Of a stretch of DNA of 64,000 nucleotides, positions 9,676 through 21,069 are shown in pieces (positions within the stretch are counted from its first letter, which is position 1; every line of letters begins with the position of its first letter). The notes under the pieces were generated by a model. That model was not told the origin of the DNA, made no database searches, and saw only the letters and a list, made by a program, of their open reading frames with translations. The stretch is from NCBI GenBank assembly GCA_030068145.1, contig JAPJBO010000411.1, forward strand, positions 1 to 64,000, in the 5' to 3' direction. The translations under genes and the position numbers were made by a program. The stretch is from Diplonema papillatum. Its lineage: Eukaryota; Euglenozoa; Diplonemea; Diplonemida; Diplonemidae.

Positions 9676-11145
9676 ATGTCTGCCGGACCGCGAAAATCCG
9701 GCAAGGCTGGGGTTCATGAGGTCAGAGTCGAGGCGATGGTCCGCGTGCGGCCGTTCAACAAGAGGGAGCTCGACAAGCTGCGGGGGGAGAGCGACACAGG
9801 CATGGCGCAGAGCATCGTCATGATGAAGGGCAGGCGGGTCAGCCTCCTCGACGCGGACAAAGGGTACCAGGAGTGCGAGGCGTTCGACTTCGACGAAGCG
9901 TTCTGGTCCATCCCTGAGGAGCAGTGGGCCGTCGACATCAAAGACGACTTCGTCCGCAAGGCCATCAAGGACATGGGCGTCCGGTGCGTCGGCCAGCAGG
10001 AGGTCTTCGAGAAAACCGGCGAGAAAGCGGTCAACCACGCGTTCGAAGGCTTCCACAGCTGCATCTTCGCCTACGGCCAAACCGGGTCCGGAAAGACGTA
10101 CTCCATGCTCGGAGGGCTCGATTCGACTGGCGGGCTGGATTCGAAAGCGAAGGACCAGAGGGGAATCAGCCCGAGACTGGTGGAGTCGCTTTTCGAGAAG
10201 ATGGAGTACTACAAGGACAAAGGGGACAAGACGAAGTTCTCGGTCGAGCTTTCCTTCATGGAGATCTACAAGGAAAAGTGCAAGGACCTGCTCAAGGACC
10301 ACTGGGACAAGCGGAGGAAGAGCAAGGCTGGCGACGAGGCGGAAAAGGAGTACCAGGAGCTCCGGGTGCGCGTGTCTCCGCAGCACGGGACGTACGTCGA
10401 AGGGCTGATGCGGGAGGCGGTTACCAGCCCGCTGCAGTGCCAGAAGGCGATGGCAGCCGGCATGAGCGCTCGGCACACCGCCGCGACGAAGATGAACGCC
10501 GTCTCGTCGAGGTCGCACGCGATCTTCCAGATCACGTTCAAGCAGAAGGACCCGGTGAAGGGTACGGAAACGCTGTCTAACATCAACTTGGTCGACTTGG
10601 CCGGTAGCGAGCGGTTGAAGATGTCCGGCGCTGAAGGTGTGCGAGCCGACGAAGCGACGAAGATCAACCTCTCCCTGTCCACGCTACGACGCGTGATCGA
10701 CGTCCTGATCGAAAACGCGAAGAAGAAGGGAGGGGCGAAGTCCATTGCGCCGTACCGTGAGTCCATGCTCACGATGCTCCTTTCCGAGTCTCTCGGAGGT
10801 AACTCGAAGACGATCATGCTCGCTGCGGTGTCGCCGTTCCACGGGAACTTCGAGGACACCGCGAACACGCTGCGGTACGCCAACAAAGCGAAGGAGATCG
10901 TCTGCAAAGCGAAGAGAAACGACGAGAGAGGCCAGGTCGTTGTCGCCGCGATGCGGGAGGAGATGGAGCGCCTGCGCCTCGAGCTCGAAGCGAAGGAGAG
11001 CGCCGCCGACGAAGAAGTCCGTGCCGGGCTCAAGGACCGCCTCGAACGCGCCGAGAAGGACTACCAGAAGGCGAAGCTCGAATTCGACCAACTCCAGGAG
11101 CAGGGCAGGGAGCTCAGAGAGAAGCACGACGCACTGCAGAACGAG
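9676..11145 (+). CDS. Kinesin exon 1 (motor domain and neck)
   Basis: 490 complete codons; the donor is gtgtgt after the codons for LQNE. It contains the whole motor plus the first coiled-coil segment. Confidence 0.9.
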
Positions 11146-14100
11146 GTGTGTTTTGTTTGTACGTCCCGGACCAGGATTAGGAGGATTGGCCTCGTAGTGA
11201 GCGAACGTGATAGCTAAGACATTCTTCTCCCAAACACGCTGCCAGCGCTCTCTTTTCGTTTTTACAATTCGATTGTCAACGCGAAAACCTTCATTCCAAG
11301 ATAGTCCTTGCATTTTCGGCGCTGCTGGTTTCGGTCTTTGTCGCGATCACCCTCGTTTTCGGAGTTAAAGTTCGTTTGAGATTCCGGGTTTGTAGGGTCT
11401 CCGTGTGACCTTTCTCGGTTAACAGTTGCTTGATATGAGTGCCATGAGCATGCTGCAATACTGGACCATTACGTAATTAATCAAATTTTTCCAATTCGTG
11501 AAGACCGCCAAATCCGTGAAAAAATAGCTATTTATTCACTGTGAATAATAGAGGAAAAATGCACTCGAGTTTTTTTATTTTTCCCAAACATGAAATGTTG
11601 GAGGAAATGAGAAGCTCGTCGCCGCAAACCGTGGCGTTTTCACTTGCGTCCTGAATCCAGCTTTACGTAAAAAAACGATCAGGCACTGCGTTCAACGAAA
11701 ACAACTCTCTCTTCCCGTCATCATCATCATTAGTTTTGTATCAGCCGCGGTTGTGCGAGTGACGAGCTCTTATTTTTTGGCCACGAGTCGGCAGGTCAGG
11801 CAGCAGACTCCAGCAGGAAAATATAAATAAACAAATCCCAGAAGAACCCGTCTGAAAAAAAAAAAAAAAAAAAAAACAATTAATTCTTTCACGAAATAAC
11901 TCTTCACAAAATACAATTCCACAAGGTATCACTTGATTACATACGGACTGACGTGTAATACCATTCACAAAATACAATTCCACAAGGTATTACTTGATTA
12001 CATACGGACTGACGTGTAATACCATTCACAAATACAATTCCACAAGGTATTACTTGATTGCATACGGACTGACGTGTAGTACCATTCACAAAATACAATT
12101 CCACAAGGTATTACTTGATTACATACGGACTGACGTGTAATACCATTCACAAAATACAATTCCACAAGGTATTACTTGATTACATACGGACTGACGTGGA
12201 ATACCAAAGTACACAGTTTTCAGTCGTCCGGATGATTTGAAGATCCACAAAGATTATTCTTCTGGACGCGTGTTCCTCTTCCGGCTCAAGGCACAGACAA
12301 GCGAAGTTTCTCGCTTCTTGTCCCAGGCACCCATTGCGAACTCTACCACGGGTAAGGCGCACGAACGAACTCGCTCTACCAAAAGCGAAAAGCAATTGCA
12401 GAATAACACGAAAAGCCACTTGGCAAAACCCCCGTTTACCATTCTTGTCCCAGGCTGCGAGACGTTCCATCCAGAGTTTCGAGCGTGCTTCAACTTTTTA
12501 GAAGCCATGCAAACACAAAACCACAACTGCACAGATCAAACAACGCGATGAGACAGCACAAGGACTCAGAAAGATCAAAGAGGAGACGCACAACCTGCAA
12601 GTATGCCCTTACACAGACGAGCTAAGACAAGCAGAGTACGGGATGAAACCCAGACGGCACAAAAGAAAGAAGAGATGCGGTCAGCTGATCATGCTTTACT
12701 GGAGCAACACGATCCCACAAAGCTGCGTCTTGAACTGCGACCATGCTGCGGCGCTTTTCATGCCCAGCCCGACTGCAACACGCCCCGAAAGGTACTCGAG
12801 ATGTGCGCATTGAGCCGGGTCATTCCCCAGGTCGCAGACACGAAGGGGTGTCCTTGTCGTTATGGAACCGCCGGTGCACGCTTCTTGCTCACGCCGCCGT
12901 GGTCCTCTTTTTGTTGTTGTTTTGTCTTGTTTTGGGAGCTTCGCTGTTCTGAACCGCACTTGCTGTTAAACTGCCGGCTTTTTGTTTCAACCTTGCGAAC
13001 GTACTCCCCTTGCACCCGTGCTCTTTGTTTTCTTGTTCGGAGAGAGCCGTGGGAGCCAAAATAACTTCCCTCGATCCTGAGACGGCATGCGTCGTTTGGA
13101 CTTCGACGGTAACCTCTGATCATTCCGGATCCACACGGTTCGTTCGCGGTTAACGACGCGCCGATTCGAATGAGTATGAATGACATACCACATGCTCGAA
13201 AGACATGGAGGGAATGCAAATGAATCGGTCATGTGCCAATGAAAAACGCAAAAGTCAAGACCATTCCTCTTCCTTCGACTCGTTCCAGATCCGAGTTAGC
13301 ATACTCGTATGCGCTCGATCAAATGGTCAAGCTATCACTCGATTGACCTGTTTCATCCACACACCGCTGCTATTGCTGCTAGCGTTGGTTCTTATCTCGG
13401 TCAATTGTAGCCACCTCGACCCCGCGATTTCAAGGCCACGGAGTTGAATCGAGTTGGATTCTTCGGACATGTATTAGCAATGAAGTTACCATTGTTATCC
13501 AACTGGGCCCAAAAGGCACCTTCCCCGCGTAGATTGCCACCGATTTAATGAGCCGTCTGCAGACCCACTGTTAATCCATTTACTCTGAGACTTGCATGGC
13601 TTAATCCTTGAAACAAGCATATGACTACTGGCAGGATCAACCAGGTTTCTTGTCACTCAAACCAGACTGGACCGAGGAAGATCTGACGAATCAAAGATTC
13701 CCCGATACCAGGTAATCGGGAAGACACAGATGGTGAAAATACAAAAAAGGCAAGGTCGAGGAAAGCTTATCGGTCGTAGAGATAAACAATCGCCTCATCC
13801 ACCCAAACAGACGAAGCGTGCGGAGTTGGAGAAGGAAGCCAACGTCGTCGGCAGACAGGCAGACGACCTGTCCAAGAAGCTGAAATACACCGAGATCGAA
13901 ATCGAAGAAACGCGAAAGGAGAAGGAGCAGCTGAGAGAGGAAGAGAAGGTGCTGAGGTATGCTGAAGCTCTTGTCTGCGTGGACTGCGCGCGAGTGCAGG
14001 GGGAGCCAATAACGTGATAACCCCGTTACGGAAATGGTACTCAGCCAAAAATACCAGGCGCCGAAATATTTTGCTGTCTTTTCTGGCCAGTCAGGAAACC

Positions 14101-17100
14101 TTTTGACCGCCGCGGGAAGTTTCCTTCCGCAATTTCAACTGGCGGAAACTTTTTGACCCCCGCGGGAAGTTTCCTTCCGCAATTTCAACTGGCGGAAACC
14201 TTTTGACCCCGCGGGAAGTTTCCTTCCGCAATTTCAACTGGCGGAAACTTTTTGACCCCCGCGGGAAGTTTCCTTCCGCAATTTCAACTGGCGGAAACCT
14301 TTTGACCCCCGCGGGAAGTTTCCTTCCGCAATTTCAACTGGTGGAAACGTTTTGACCCCCGCGGGAAGTTTCCTTCCGCAATTTCAACTGGTGGAAACTT
14401 TTCGGCCGTGAGTTCTTGCCACCCCACACAATAATCCCGCCTCGCATGCCCATCGGAGACTCAAAACACACCGACTTCTTAACACAAGAAACAGTCTATA
14501 AAATGCACCCCAATCCCGCAGGCAGAAGGAAGAGCTCACAAGGCTCGAGATGCAGCACACCAAGCAGAGGCAGCTCGCCCTCGCCTTCCGTAACTCGCTC
14601 CAAATCCACAAGGACAAGAAGTATGGCCCTTTATTTCATTTCTTCGGCATCCCGTTGTCAATTCTTGTCCGTCCTACCATGGGCCACTCTCGATAATATT
14701 GACTCAATATGAACTCAATGCGAACCATTGGGCGGGCCGCCACTGCGGACGGATGACACAGCATGGGTGCAGCGATTGTCGCATAGTGAGGGCAAAGCGG
14801 GTGTTTAGACCTCACTGGGGGAAAGGGGCTTTGGTGCGTCCCGATTCATCGAGGGAATCCTTGAGGCACCTAAACGTACAGGGTTGTTTGGGCAAATCAA
14901 TTTGCTTTGCCACAAGTGCAAGGTGCCGAAGTAGAATTCCTGACAGTACACTCGTGCACACCCTGGCAGTGCCGGCGCCAGCTTGCTCAGAGCCCCGCCG
15001 TGGATGATAGAGCAAACATGTATCAGTATCATGAGATTCCGCCCATCGGCTCTTGCGGCAACAGCGGCACACAGGCATTGACACTGCCGCCACCGCCACT
15101 TGATGCCCCGGTGTGAGCCACAGCGAACCCACACGTGAACAGATTCATGGCCACCCTTGCGAGCCAGCAGACGACGGCCAAGGAGAAATTCGCGAAGATC
15201 GAAGCCCAGCTGGTATGTCGCAGACCCATTTCGTTTCTCGCCAGGACATTCGGGAGCATCGCAGGCCTGCTGCCAGCTTGCTCTTCCCGCGCGGGATAAG
15301 TCGCGCGTATACCAGGATTTCGCCATTCAAGAAAATAATTGCATTCGTGCATTCGTCGATGTTCATTGGTGTGGAAACTCAGAACATTGAAGTTCGAGGT
15401 GGAGACACGCGACCGAGAACACACAGGAATTGAAGAAGATTGAGCTCTCGAAGGTGCAGGACGAAAACCGGTACCTGACGACGACCTTCGAGCAGGCGCA
15501 GCAGAGGCTGGCGGACCTGAACCGAAACTACGACGACAGCATGGCGCTTCTCACCGAGAAGATTCAGCGTCTCACCGCCGCCAAGAAGAAGGCGGAGCAG
15601 GACAAGGTGCACTACCTCGCTGACATCGCCAAGACTGAAGAGGCCTTGACCAGAATCAAGGAAGAGAAGTATGCCACTCTTTGAATGCTTATATTCAATG
15701 GCCAAACTCTCCCACCCACCCACCTACCCAGTTTCACTGGAGTGCCCGTTCCCGGCGAGCTACGAGGGAACGAACCTGTAAGAGTGCCAACCCTTTCTAT
15801 AACGTACATATCATGCAGGGTCAAAACCTTGTGTCTTTTTAAAACGCTCCCGCGGAGCCGATGGCCTCCAAAAAAAAAATTTGGGAAGAAAATCTTTTGC
15901 TCAACTTCATCAAAAATTACTGCAGAGTTTGTTCCAAACTTTTAAAATTCAAAAAATCCATTTTTTTTTCCAAAATTTTTTTATTTGGCCATTTCCAAAA
16001 AGACACAAGGTTTTGACCCTGCATGATATAAAAAGTGTCACGGGATAAGCCGGCAGCCGCTGCTTAACGGCTTATCACGCCACATCGACACCCACTCGTA
16101 GGCCGCCCCAACAAACGCGTTCCATTTGCTGGAGGAGTGTTCATAGTGCGTTGCTCAGGGTAATCGAAGGCCTGACAATCACACGACTGCAACAAAATTC
16201 CAACTACTGATTGCGACACGAGCCCATCGGGCTGCCGCATTCCGACAGCAATACCGGGTAGTACAAAAGGAATTCTCTGTTTCTAGCCCCCCTGGTATCT
16301 ACGGTTGTTCGATCGGACACGCCGCACAGCTACCACTGGATGAATTGTAGTACAACGCCTCTGATCCAGAAGCCCAGTCTGGAGGATTTCGTGAGTTTTT
16401 TCGTTTTTTTTGTGTTCCTCTGGACACATCGGGCTATCGGGCCACGGCTAACTTCTGCGAGTGGCATCCAGAAGAGTTTAAAAGTGAAACCCAGCAAAGC
16501 AAGATCTGTCCCGTGCGCCTGCTGTCTCCGGTTGCTTCGAGATAACCACTACTAATGCGCAGTCTACCATCGCAGACTGTTGCTGCAAACCAAGTTCGAA
16601 ACTGCTTTTGATGTGCTGCCGAGCGGCGCTTCACCTGTTTTGATAAGTTGCACGTAGTACGCTGCCAAGCTGCCAACAATGCAACGTACGCGTGCGAACC
16701 ACTAGTTATCAGAGCCAACAGCACATTTTTAAGAGCAAGAGAAGAAAGAACGGCGCACGTACACCTCGCAGGGAAACGGAGAACACCGAGAACTCAGCGA
16801 AGCTCGAAGAGCTTGACAAGGAGTACCACGCCATCGTGAAGGACAACGAAGAAGTCGATGCGCAGATCAGCGTCGCGCAGGCAGAAGTCGTCAAGGCTAA
16901 GGCGCAGCTTGCAACCCTGCGGGAAGAGCACAAACGGTTGGCCGACCAGTATGCTGCTTTCAATATCAACTTCCCAATTACTTCCAACCTTCTCCTTTAC
17001 CTTGCATCAAATAGGTGTCACGGCAAGTTTTGGCAGCCGCTGCTTAAGTGCATGCTAATCCATGTGGTTCATGTACTTAAAAGAACTCAATGCTTAACAA

Positions 17101-20044
17101 ATTTTGACGTGGGCGGCTTTAGATCTACATCTGAATGACACCTCAACCACAATACCGTATTTGTAAAAAAGACGTACCGGAAAAAGTCACAAAACTTCCC
17201 CCCAGAGCCCGCGGGTACATCTTTTTTCCGGTACGTCTTATTTCCGGTACATAATAATTCTGAAAGATCTCGGAGGGGCTATTTTCCCCTACCATTCCTA
17301 CGCCCTCTCCGCTTCCTCTTTCGGAGCCTCGCTTACACTTCTCTGGATGCGCCGGCCACCCGCCGTGCTGCCGTGGCGCTCTGGCAATCCGCATCAGCAC
17401 AAGAGAACACGACGAGTATCGAATTTATTACTGGACGCGGTTCAACCGTTTTGCCTGTGACCCGTCGAACATGGCTCCCTCGTGCACACATCATTTTGTT
17501 GGGGGGTTTTTGGCAGTGTGGGCGGCGGGCCGGTGGTGCGGTTCGCTGGTTCGATGCACTGAGTTGTCGTTTTTTGGAGTGTTTCTCGCTGGTCCACGTT
17601 GCAGACCTTTTTCGACGATATGTTGCTCGAGATCAGCTCCGATGAAGAGATCTGCGGAAAATAGACCCGGGGACCAAAATACATGTACGTGGTTCGTCCC
17701 GCCAGAGTTCGAGATGTGGATCCATGTGGAATGGTGATCGTGGAAATCAAAATCCATTTCGGATTTTCTTGTTACACTGCCTGTCAGGTGACATCTTCAA
17801 TCCCCGAGTTCCGGGGGTTTCACCACTTGCCCCGACGTGGCAACATAATTGCGCTGGTAGTTTTGACCTTTTTGGCGTGAATCTAGGGTGCAAAGTCTTG
17901 CCAAACCGCGGTGTAGTTTCCATTCCCGCTGCCCTGAACATTGGAAAGACCCACAAACCACGCACATACTATTTGTTTCCTGGGTCCATTTTCCGCGAAT
18001 CTCTTCATCGGAGCAGAACGTGAGCATAAATTCAACGAAAACGGTCTGCTACGTGGACCAGCGAGAAAATCTCCAACAAAGGAATTGATGGCGCACCGGT
18101 GCGGAGGTCGGTGCAGCCCATGACCCTGGATTTGCAGACCTTGTGTTGTTCCTGCGCGGGAGGCATCTGCCACAACTTCATCTGCCGTGGCCTGTTCAGC
18201 CGGTACGATCTGCTGAGCTGGCAGGATTGGGGCAGCAGCGGAATCTCGAAGAAAAGCGCAGCGTTGCATCGTTGCGTCTTGATTTGATCCTGGATGTGGC
18301 TGTTGCAGGCAGTTGCGCAAGCACTCTGTGACAAATTCCAGCAGAACCCAACCAAGCGGAAAAAGTCACAAAGTCTTTCCCTGAGGCCCGCGGGTACATC
18401 TTTTTTCCGGTACGTCTTATTTCCGGTACATAATTGTTCCGGTACGTCTTTTTTCCAAGTACGGTATGTTGTCGACAACAAACAAGTAAAATAATAAAAC
18501 AAAACTACGCATTTCTTTTGCTTTTCGCGTAGACGCAGGTGTCATGGAGGTGCCTTCACGTGGCGACACTGTTGAACTAGTCGTGGTCGCCGATCCCCGA
18601 ACCGCCAGCATCATGTACTTGATGCGACGCGGAACAAGTGCTGACGGGAATAGAGGGCTACAAAAGTGGCAAATCGACCGGTCGGGGGGTGCTTAGCAAC
18701 CAATGGCCTGATGGCTGAGTGCACACCTAAGCAGGGCTGCATCCTCGTGTTGTAGCCGTGTTGTGTATAAGGCTTCGTGGGGCCTGGTCAACCTGGCGCA
18801 AACCTTTCTCGACCGTGATAGGACAGTCGGGGTTGCCGGGGGCGGGGCTCCATGAAGAAGAGAAAAGTAAAGCAAGACCTGCCCCCTGCGCCTGCTGTCT
18901 CCGGCTGCTTGGGCAGACGACACACACTACTACTACTACTACTACTACGCGGCTTGCGCAGTCTATCGACACAGATTGTTGCTGCATAACAAGTTCAACA
19001 TACTACTACTACTTGGCGTAGACGACGTTAGCCTTGGACGGATGAGCGTATCCGCCGCGACCTAATTACACGGTCAACCGGCACAATGTCACTGTTTTCT
19101 TTTTTAACCATACCACACAGCTCTTAGTCTTCATTCCTTGTTTTGGCTATTTTGTCTTGACTCTTGTTTGACTCCTGACTCAGACAGCGAGCTGGCGACA
19201 GTCTGACCGGCAGCTATAGTTTGGGTTAGAGTGCAAATAATCTGTGGCGATAATCTGCATCGCCGGCGGCGCGCTGCAGAAGCAGCCCCACAACAACGCG
19301 CACGCTGACCAGGGGACTTTAGCTCTTTGTCTGACCGAGCAAAAAAGCCGGTTTCAGCAAAACCCCCGGTTTTCGGCTCCGTGGTGCCGGTAGGTGTCTG
19401 AGTGCCTGGAACTGTCGCCCCACACACGCAAACTAGGGAACGGAGAGGAGTGGTGAGATATAGGCCTGCGGTGGCGGTGTGCACGTCATCAAACTACGGA
19501 GGTGAAACAAACAAACAGAAACTCGCTCTCGTCGAAAGAGCTTTCGGACGTCGAAGCGGAGCACAAGGAGCTGATGGCCGTGAACCGCGCGCTCCTCGCG
19601 AAGGTCGCCGAGGCCAAGGACCAGCTCGCCACCACCGACAAACAGAAGGCCGACGTGCAGACGCAGATCGAGGACATGTCGCAGGAGATCAAGCGGATCA
19701 CGCGGAACCACGAGGACCTGAAGCAGTTCGTCTCCAGCCGCTTCTTCCCGACCGGGCAGGTGCCGTCGACCATCGACGACCCCCCCCTGCCCCAGCGCGC
19801 GCCGGCGTCGCCCAACAGGGGCATCAAGCAGACGCTCAAGACGCAGCTGGTGCACAACCGCATGAAGCAGCAGAAGGAGAAGGACCTCGCGGCCCGGGCG
19901 GCCAGCCAGCAGCACACGTCGCCACGCGCGAACACCGCGCGCGCCGTCCCGAAGAGCAGCCACGCGGACCCGAACAAGCTCTACGCATCTCTCCCGCACA
20001 CCCACGCCAACCTCACGAAGCGCGTCCGCTCCCCACCGGTGTGA
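9676..20044 (+). CDS. Kinesin motor protein (kinesin-3-like), eight exons
   Basis: Exons 9676-11145, 12535-12600, 13811-13956, 14522-14620, 15143-15212, 15427-15668, 16772-16948 and 19519-20044 join in frame to 931 codons plus stop; every junction is GT-AG and phase-compatible. Residues ~15-405 are a kinesin motor: P-loop GQTGSGKT (134-141), switch I NAVSSRSH (274-281), switch II DLAGSER (307-313) and the closing LRYANKAKEI. FDFDEAFWS, the HAFEGF before the P-loop and the neck region resemble kinesin-3, but no FHA domain is visible. Exons 2-7 encode heptad-rich coiled coil; the last exon ends in a basic, Ser/Pro-rich tail. An N-terminal motor predicts plus-end transport on microtubules. An in-frame upstream ATG (9544) is less likely as start because it adds low-complexity sequence. 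Confidence 0.9.
11855..11877. repeat. Poly-A tract in kinesin intron 1
   Basis: A run of about 22 A residues stands between the exon 1 downstream sequence and the 61-bp tandem array. Confidence 0.9.
11903..12206. repeat. 61-bp tandem repeat, five units, kinesin intron 1
   Basis: Units start at 11903, 11964 and about every 61 bp after that, with one unit a base shorter. Each contains acaattccacaaggtat and catacggactgacgtgta. Units are nearly identical, which indicates recent expansion or homogenisation. Confidence 0.95.
12535..12600 (+). CDS. Kinesin exon 2
   Basis: 22 codons (IKQRDETAQGLRKIKEETHN and two more) between a tgcacag acceptor and a gtatgc donor. Phase 0 at both ends. The heptad-like composition matches neighbouring coiled-coil exons. 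Confidence 0.75.
12984..13647 (-). rRNA. Internally deleted, divergent 18S rRNA fragment, antisense in kinesin intron 2
   Basis: Read on the minus strand from 13647, the sequence begins with the universal 18S start cctggttgatcctgcc, then agtcatatgctt, attaagccatgcaagtctca, ggctcattaaatc, ttggataac and gctaatacatg, followed by a segment like agataagaaccaacgc. Further on it resembles the later 18S region (atgatcagaggttaccgtc, then ggggagtacgttcgcaaggt, tgaaac) and stops. The long middle of a normal 18S gene between these parts is missing, and the 3' half is absent. It is therefore a pseudogene-like insertion inside an intron, opposite to the kinesin. Confidence 0.85.
13811..13956 (+). CDS. Kinesin exon 3
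   Basis: Begins after acccaaacag and ends before gtatgc. It encodes a charged coiled-coil segment (RAELEKEANVVGRQADDLSK onward). The two leftover bases ag are completed by the first base of exon 4. Confidence 0.85.
14087..14402. repeat. 50-bp tandem repeat, about six units, kinesin intron 3
   Basis: gggaagtttccttccgc recurs at 14114, 14164, 14213, 14263, 14313 and 14363. Each unit pairs a gcggaaac with a gtttcc element, so single strands could fold into repeated hairpins. Confidence 0.95.
14522..14620 (+). CDS. Kinesin exon 4
   Basis: After the acceptor cccgcag the exon reads QKEELTRLEMQHTKQRQLAL and ends at HKDK before gtatgg. The reading frame is fixed by exon 3 and exon 5 phases. Confidence 0.8.
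15143..15212 (+). CDS. Kinesin exon 5
   Basis: Acceptor gtgaacag, donor gtatgt; encodes FMATLASQQTTAKEKFAKIE followed by AQL. Ends in phase 0. Confidence 0.8.
15427..15668 (+). CDS. Kinesin exon 6
   Basis: Acceptor aacacacag, donor gtatgc. Encodes ELKKIELSKVQDENRYLTTT and a long heptad-rich stretch ending IKEE(K). Confidence 0.85.
16468..16600 (+). repeat. Fragment of repeat family R4 in kinesin intron 6
   Basis: Shares tgcgcctgctgtctccggtt and the following actactaatgcgcagtctac segment with the longer R4 copies at 18536-19016 and 47852-48285. Confidence 0.6.
16772..16948 (+). CDS. Kinesin exon 7
   Basis: Acceptor cctcgcag, donor gtatgc. Encodes ETENTENSAKLEELDKEYHA and further coiled coil to HKRLAD(Q). 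Confidence 0.85.
17030..17146 (+). repeat. Intronic repeat R7 (copy 1)
   Basis: gcagccgctgcttaagtgca to acatctgaatgacacctcaa. Related copies follow the 5' splice sites of two introns of the coiled-coil gene (50858-50905 continued at 51145-51212, and 54405-54515). About 110 bp long; function unknown. Confidence 0.65.
17160..18472. mobile_element. Composite repeat with ~90-bp direct ends and internal inverted arms
   Basis: 17166-17255 and 18357-18440 are direct copies of a segment with cggaaaaagtcacaaa, cccgcgggtacatctttttt and ccggtacgtctt, the last being able to pair with aagacgtaccgg at its start. Between them, 17570-17680 is partly inverted relative to 17980-18080 (ctcatcggagc / gctccgatgaag and the ctggtccacgt / acgtggaccag pair). 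The layout suggests a fold-back or nested non-autonomous element in kinesin intron 7. No transposase is visible. Confidence 0.5.
18536..19016 (+). repeat. Repeat family R4 with (TAC)n tail
   Basis: Begins near tgccttcacgtggcgacact and ends in actactactactactacta runs (18929-18951 and 19003-19014). Close relatives are at 21815-22240 and 47852-48285, with pieces at 16468, 48400 and 53690. The family carries Cys-rich coding-like stretches but no intact ORF here. Confidence 0.7.
19519..20044 (+). CDS. Kinesin exon 8 (terminal)
   Basis: Acceptor caaacaaacag; encodes NSLSSKELSDVEAEHKELMA, coiled coil, then a basic Ser/Pro/Gln-rich tail ending TKRVRSPPV and TGA. A SINE-like R1 copy starts about 10 bp after the stop. 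Confidence 0.85.
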
Positions 20045-20053
20045 CAAGAGCTG

Positions 20054-20288
20054 TTTTTTTTTTTGTATAAGCACCTGCTTTGTAGGAAATGCTTGAGGAG
20101 ACTGCCAGCATTGCAAAAGATCAAAGGAGGTGAATGTGCTGTAGCCCACACGAAACACAGGTGAATCTGGGTTTAGTGGCGGGCGTAAGCGTTCAACAAA
20201 AAAGACCCACTTTGTGTGGTTGTATTGTTTTCTCCCCCTCTAGCCTGCTTCGAAAAGAGCACAAGGCAGTCCCTCGAGTATTTTTGTG
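20054..20288 (-). repeat. SINE-like repeat R1 (copy b)
   Basis: Nearly identical to the other R1 copies, with its poly-T (minus-strand poly-A) end next to the kinesin stop codon, so it lies in the kinesin 3' UTR or just beyond it. Confidence 0.8.
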
Positions 20289-20395
20289 TTAACAATGCAT
20301 TGTTGGTACTAAGAATTAGTAGTTGGCAGCGTACTACATGAAACTTACCAAAGCAGGTGAGTTCCGCTAGTGCGCACAAACAAAGTTTGAGCACC
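20283..20395 (-). repeat. SINE-like repeat R2 (copy a)
   Basis: About 105 bp from tgtgttaacaatgcattgtt to gctagtgcgcacaaacaaa. Other copies: 26232-26312, 29585-29695 and, inverted, 32877-32986. Read on the minus strand it ends in an A-rich stretch. It abuts the end of R1 copy b. Confidence 0.75.
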
Positions 20396-20584
20396 TGCAG
20401 GGCCATACATCAGCCATTCTCATGGCGACCGTTCAAAAATGACCACCCCATAGCAGCGCATACAGTCACCAAAAGTGTCACTACATCGACCAATCTTTGA
20501 TGCTATGAGCGCAGGTGTCCCCGGCACCACTGTCCCCGGGGTTTTAGAAAAAAAGACGACCCCCTTCTTGGACAAGTTCAGCCC

Positions 20585-20604
20585 GATCTAATTATAATTA
20601 GATC
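20585..20604. repeat. Perfect 20-bp AT-rich palindrome
   Basis: gatctaattataattagatc is self-complementary over all 20 bases. It lies at the border of repeat R6. Confidence 0.9.
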
Positions 20605-20742
20605 ATACCGGGAGCGCGTGTGATATGTGCCCGCTGCTCCCGAGAAGACACGGAATGGAAAGATCGGTCACGAAATCGACAAAATACCACCTCGGATCCC
20701 AAAACCCCCATGGCCCCTCCTTTTGCACCTCACTAGGCAAAT
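20605..20742. repeat. Dispersed repeat R6 (copy a)
   Basis: gggagcgcgtgtgatatgtg, then cacgaaatcgacaaaatacc and a C-rich end, to ttgcacctcacta. A second copy is at 31836-31976. About 135 bp, similar throughout. Confidence 0.8.
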
Positions 20743-21069
20743 TACCATCGCCCTATGAACGCAAGGATGGCGGGTACTGAAGAACAGGGATGCTGCAAAG
20801 TTCGCGTTGCGAAAACCTGGAGAAAGGTTGCTTTGTTTCCTCAGCCCGTGTTGCATGTGCTCGAAGTGAAGAACAGACTGGCACAAGAGGTATTCATCTG
20901 TTTGAAGTGCTCCAGGAGTGTGGTGCCACGCACACCTTCGGACGAAGTGCACACGACTACGACTGCAGCGGCAACAACTACGACTGCAAGGTGCAAGGTT
21001 CCAAACAGCGACGGCAAAGACTACTTAGACAGGCGCCTTCAAGCTGCCCGAATTGGATGCTTGTTGTGA

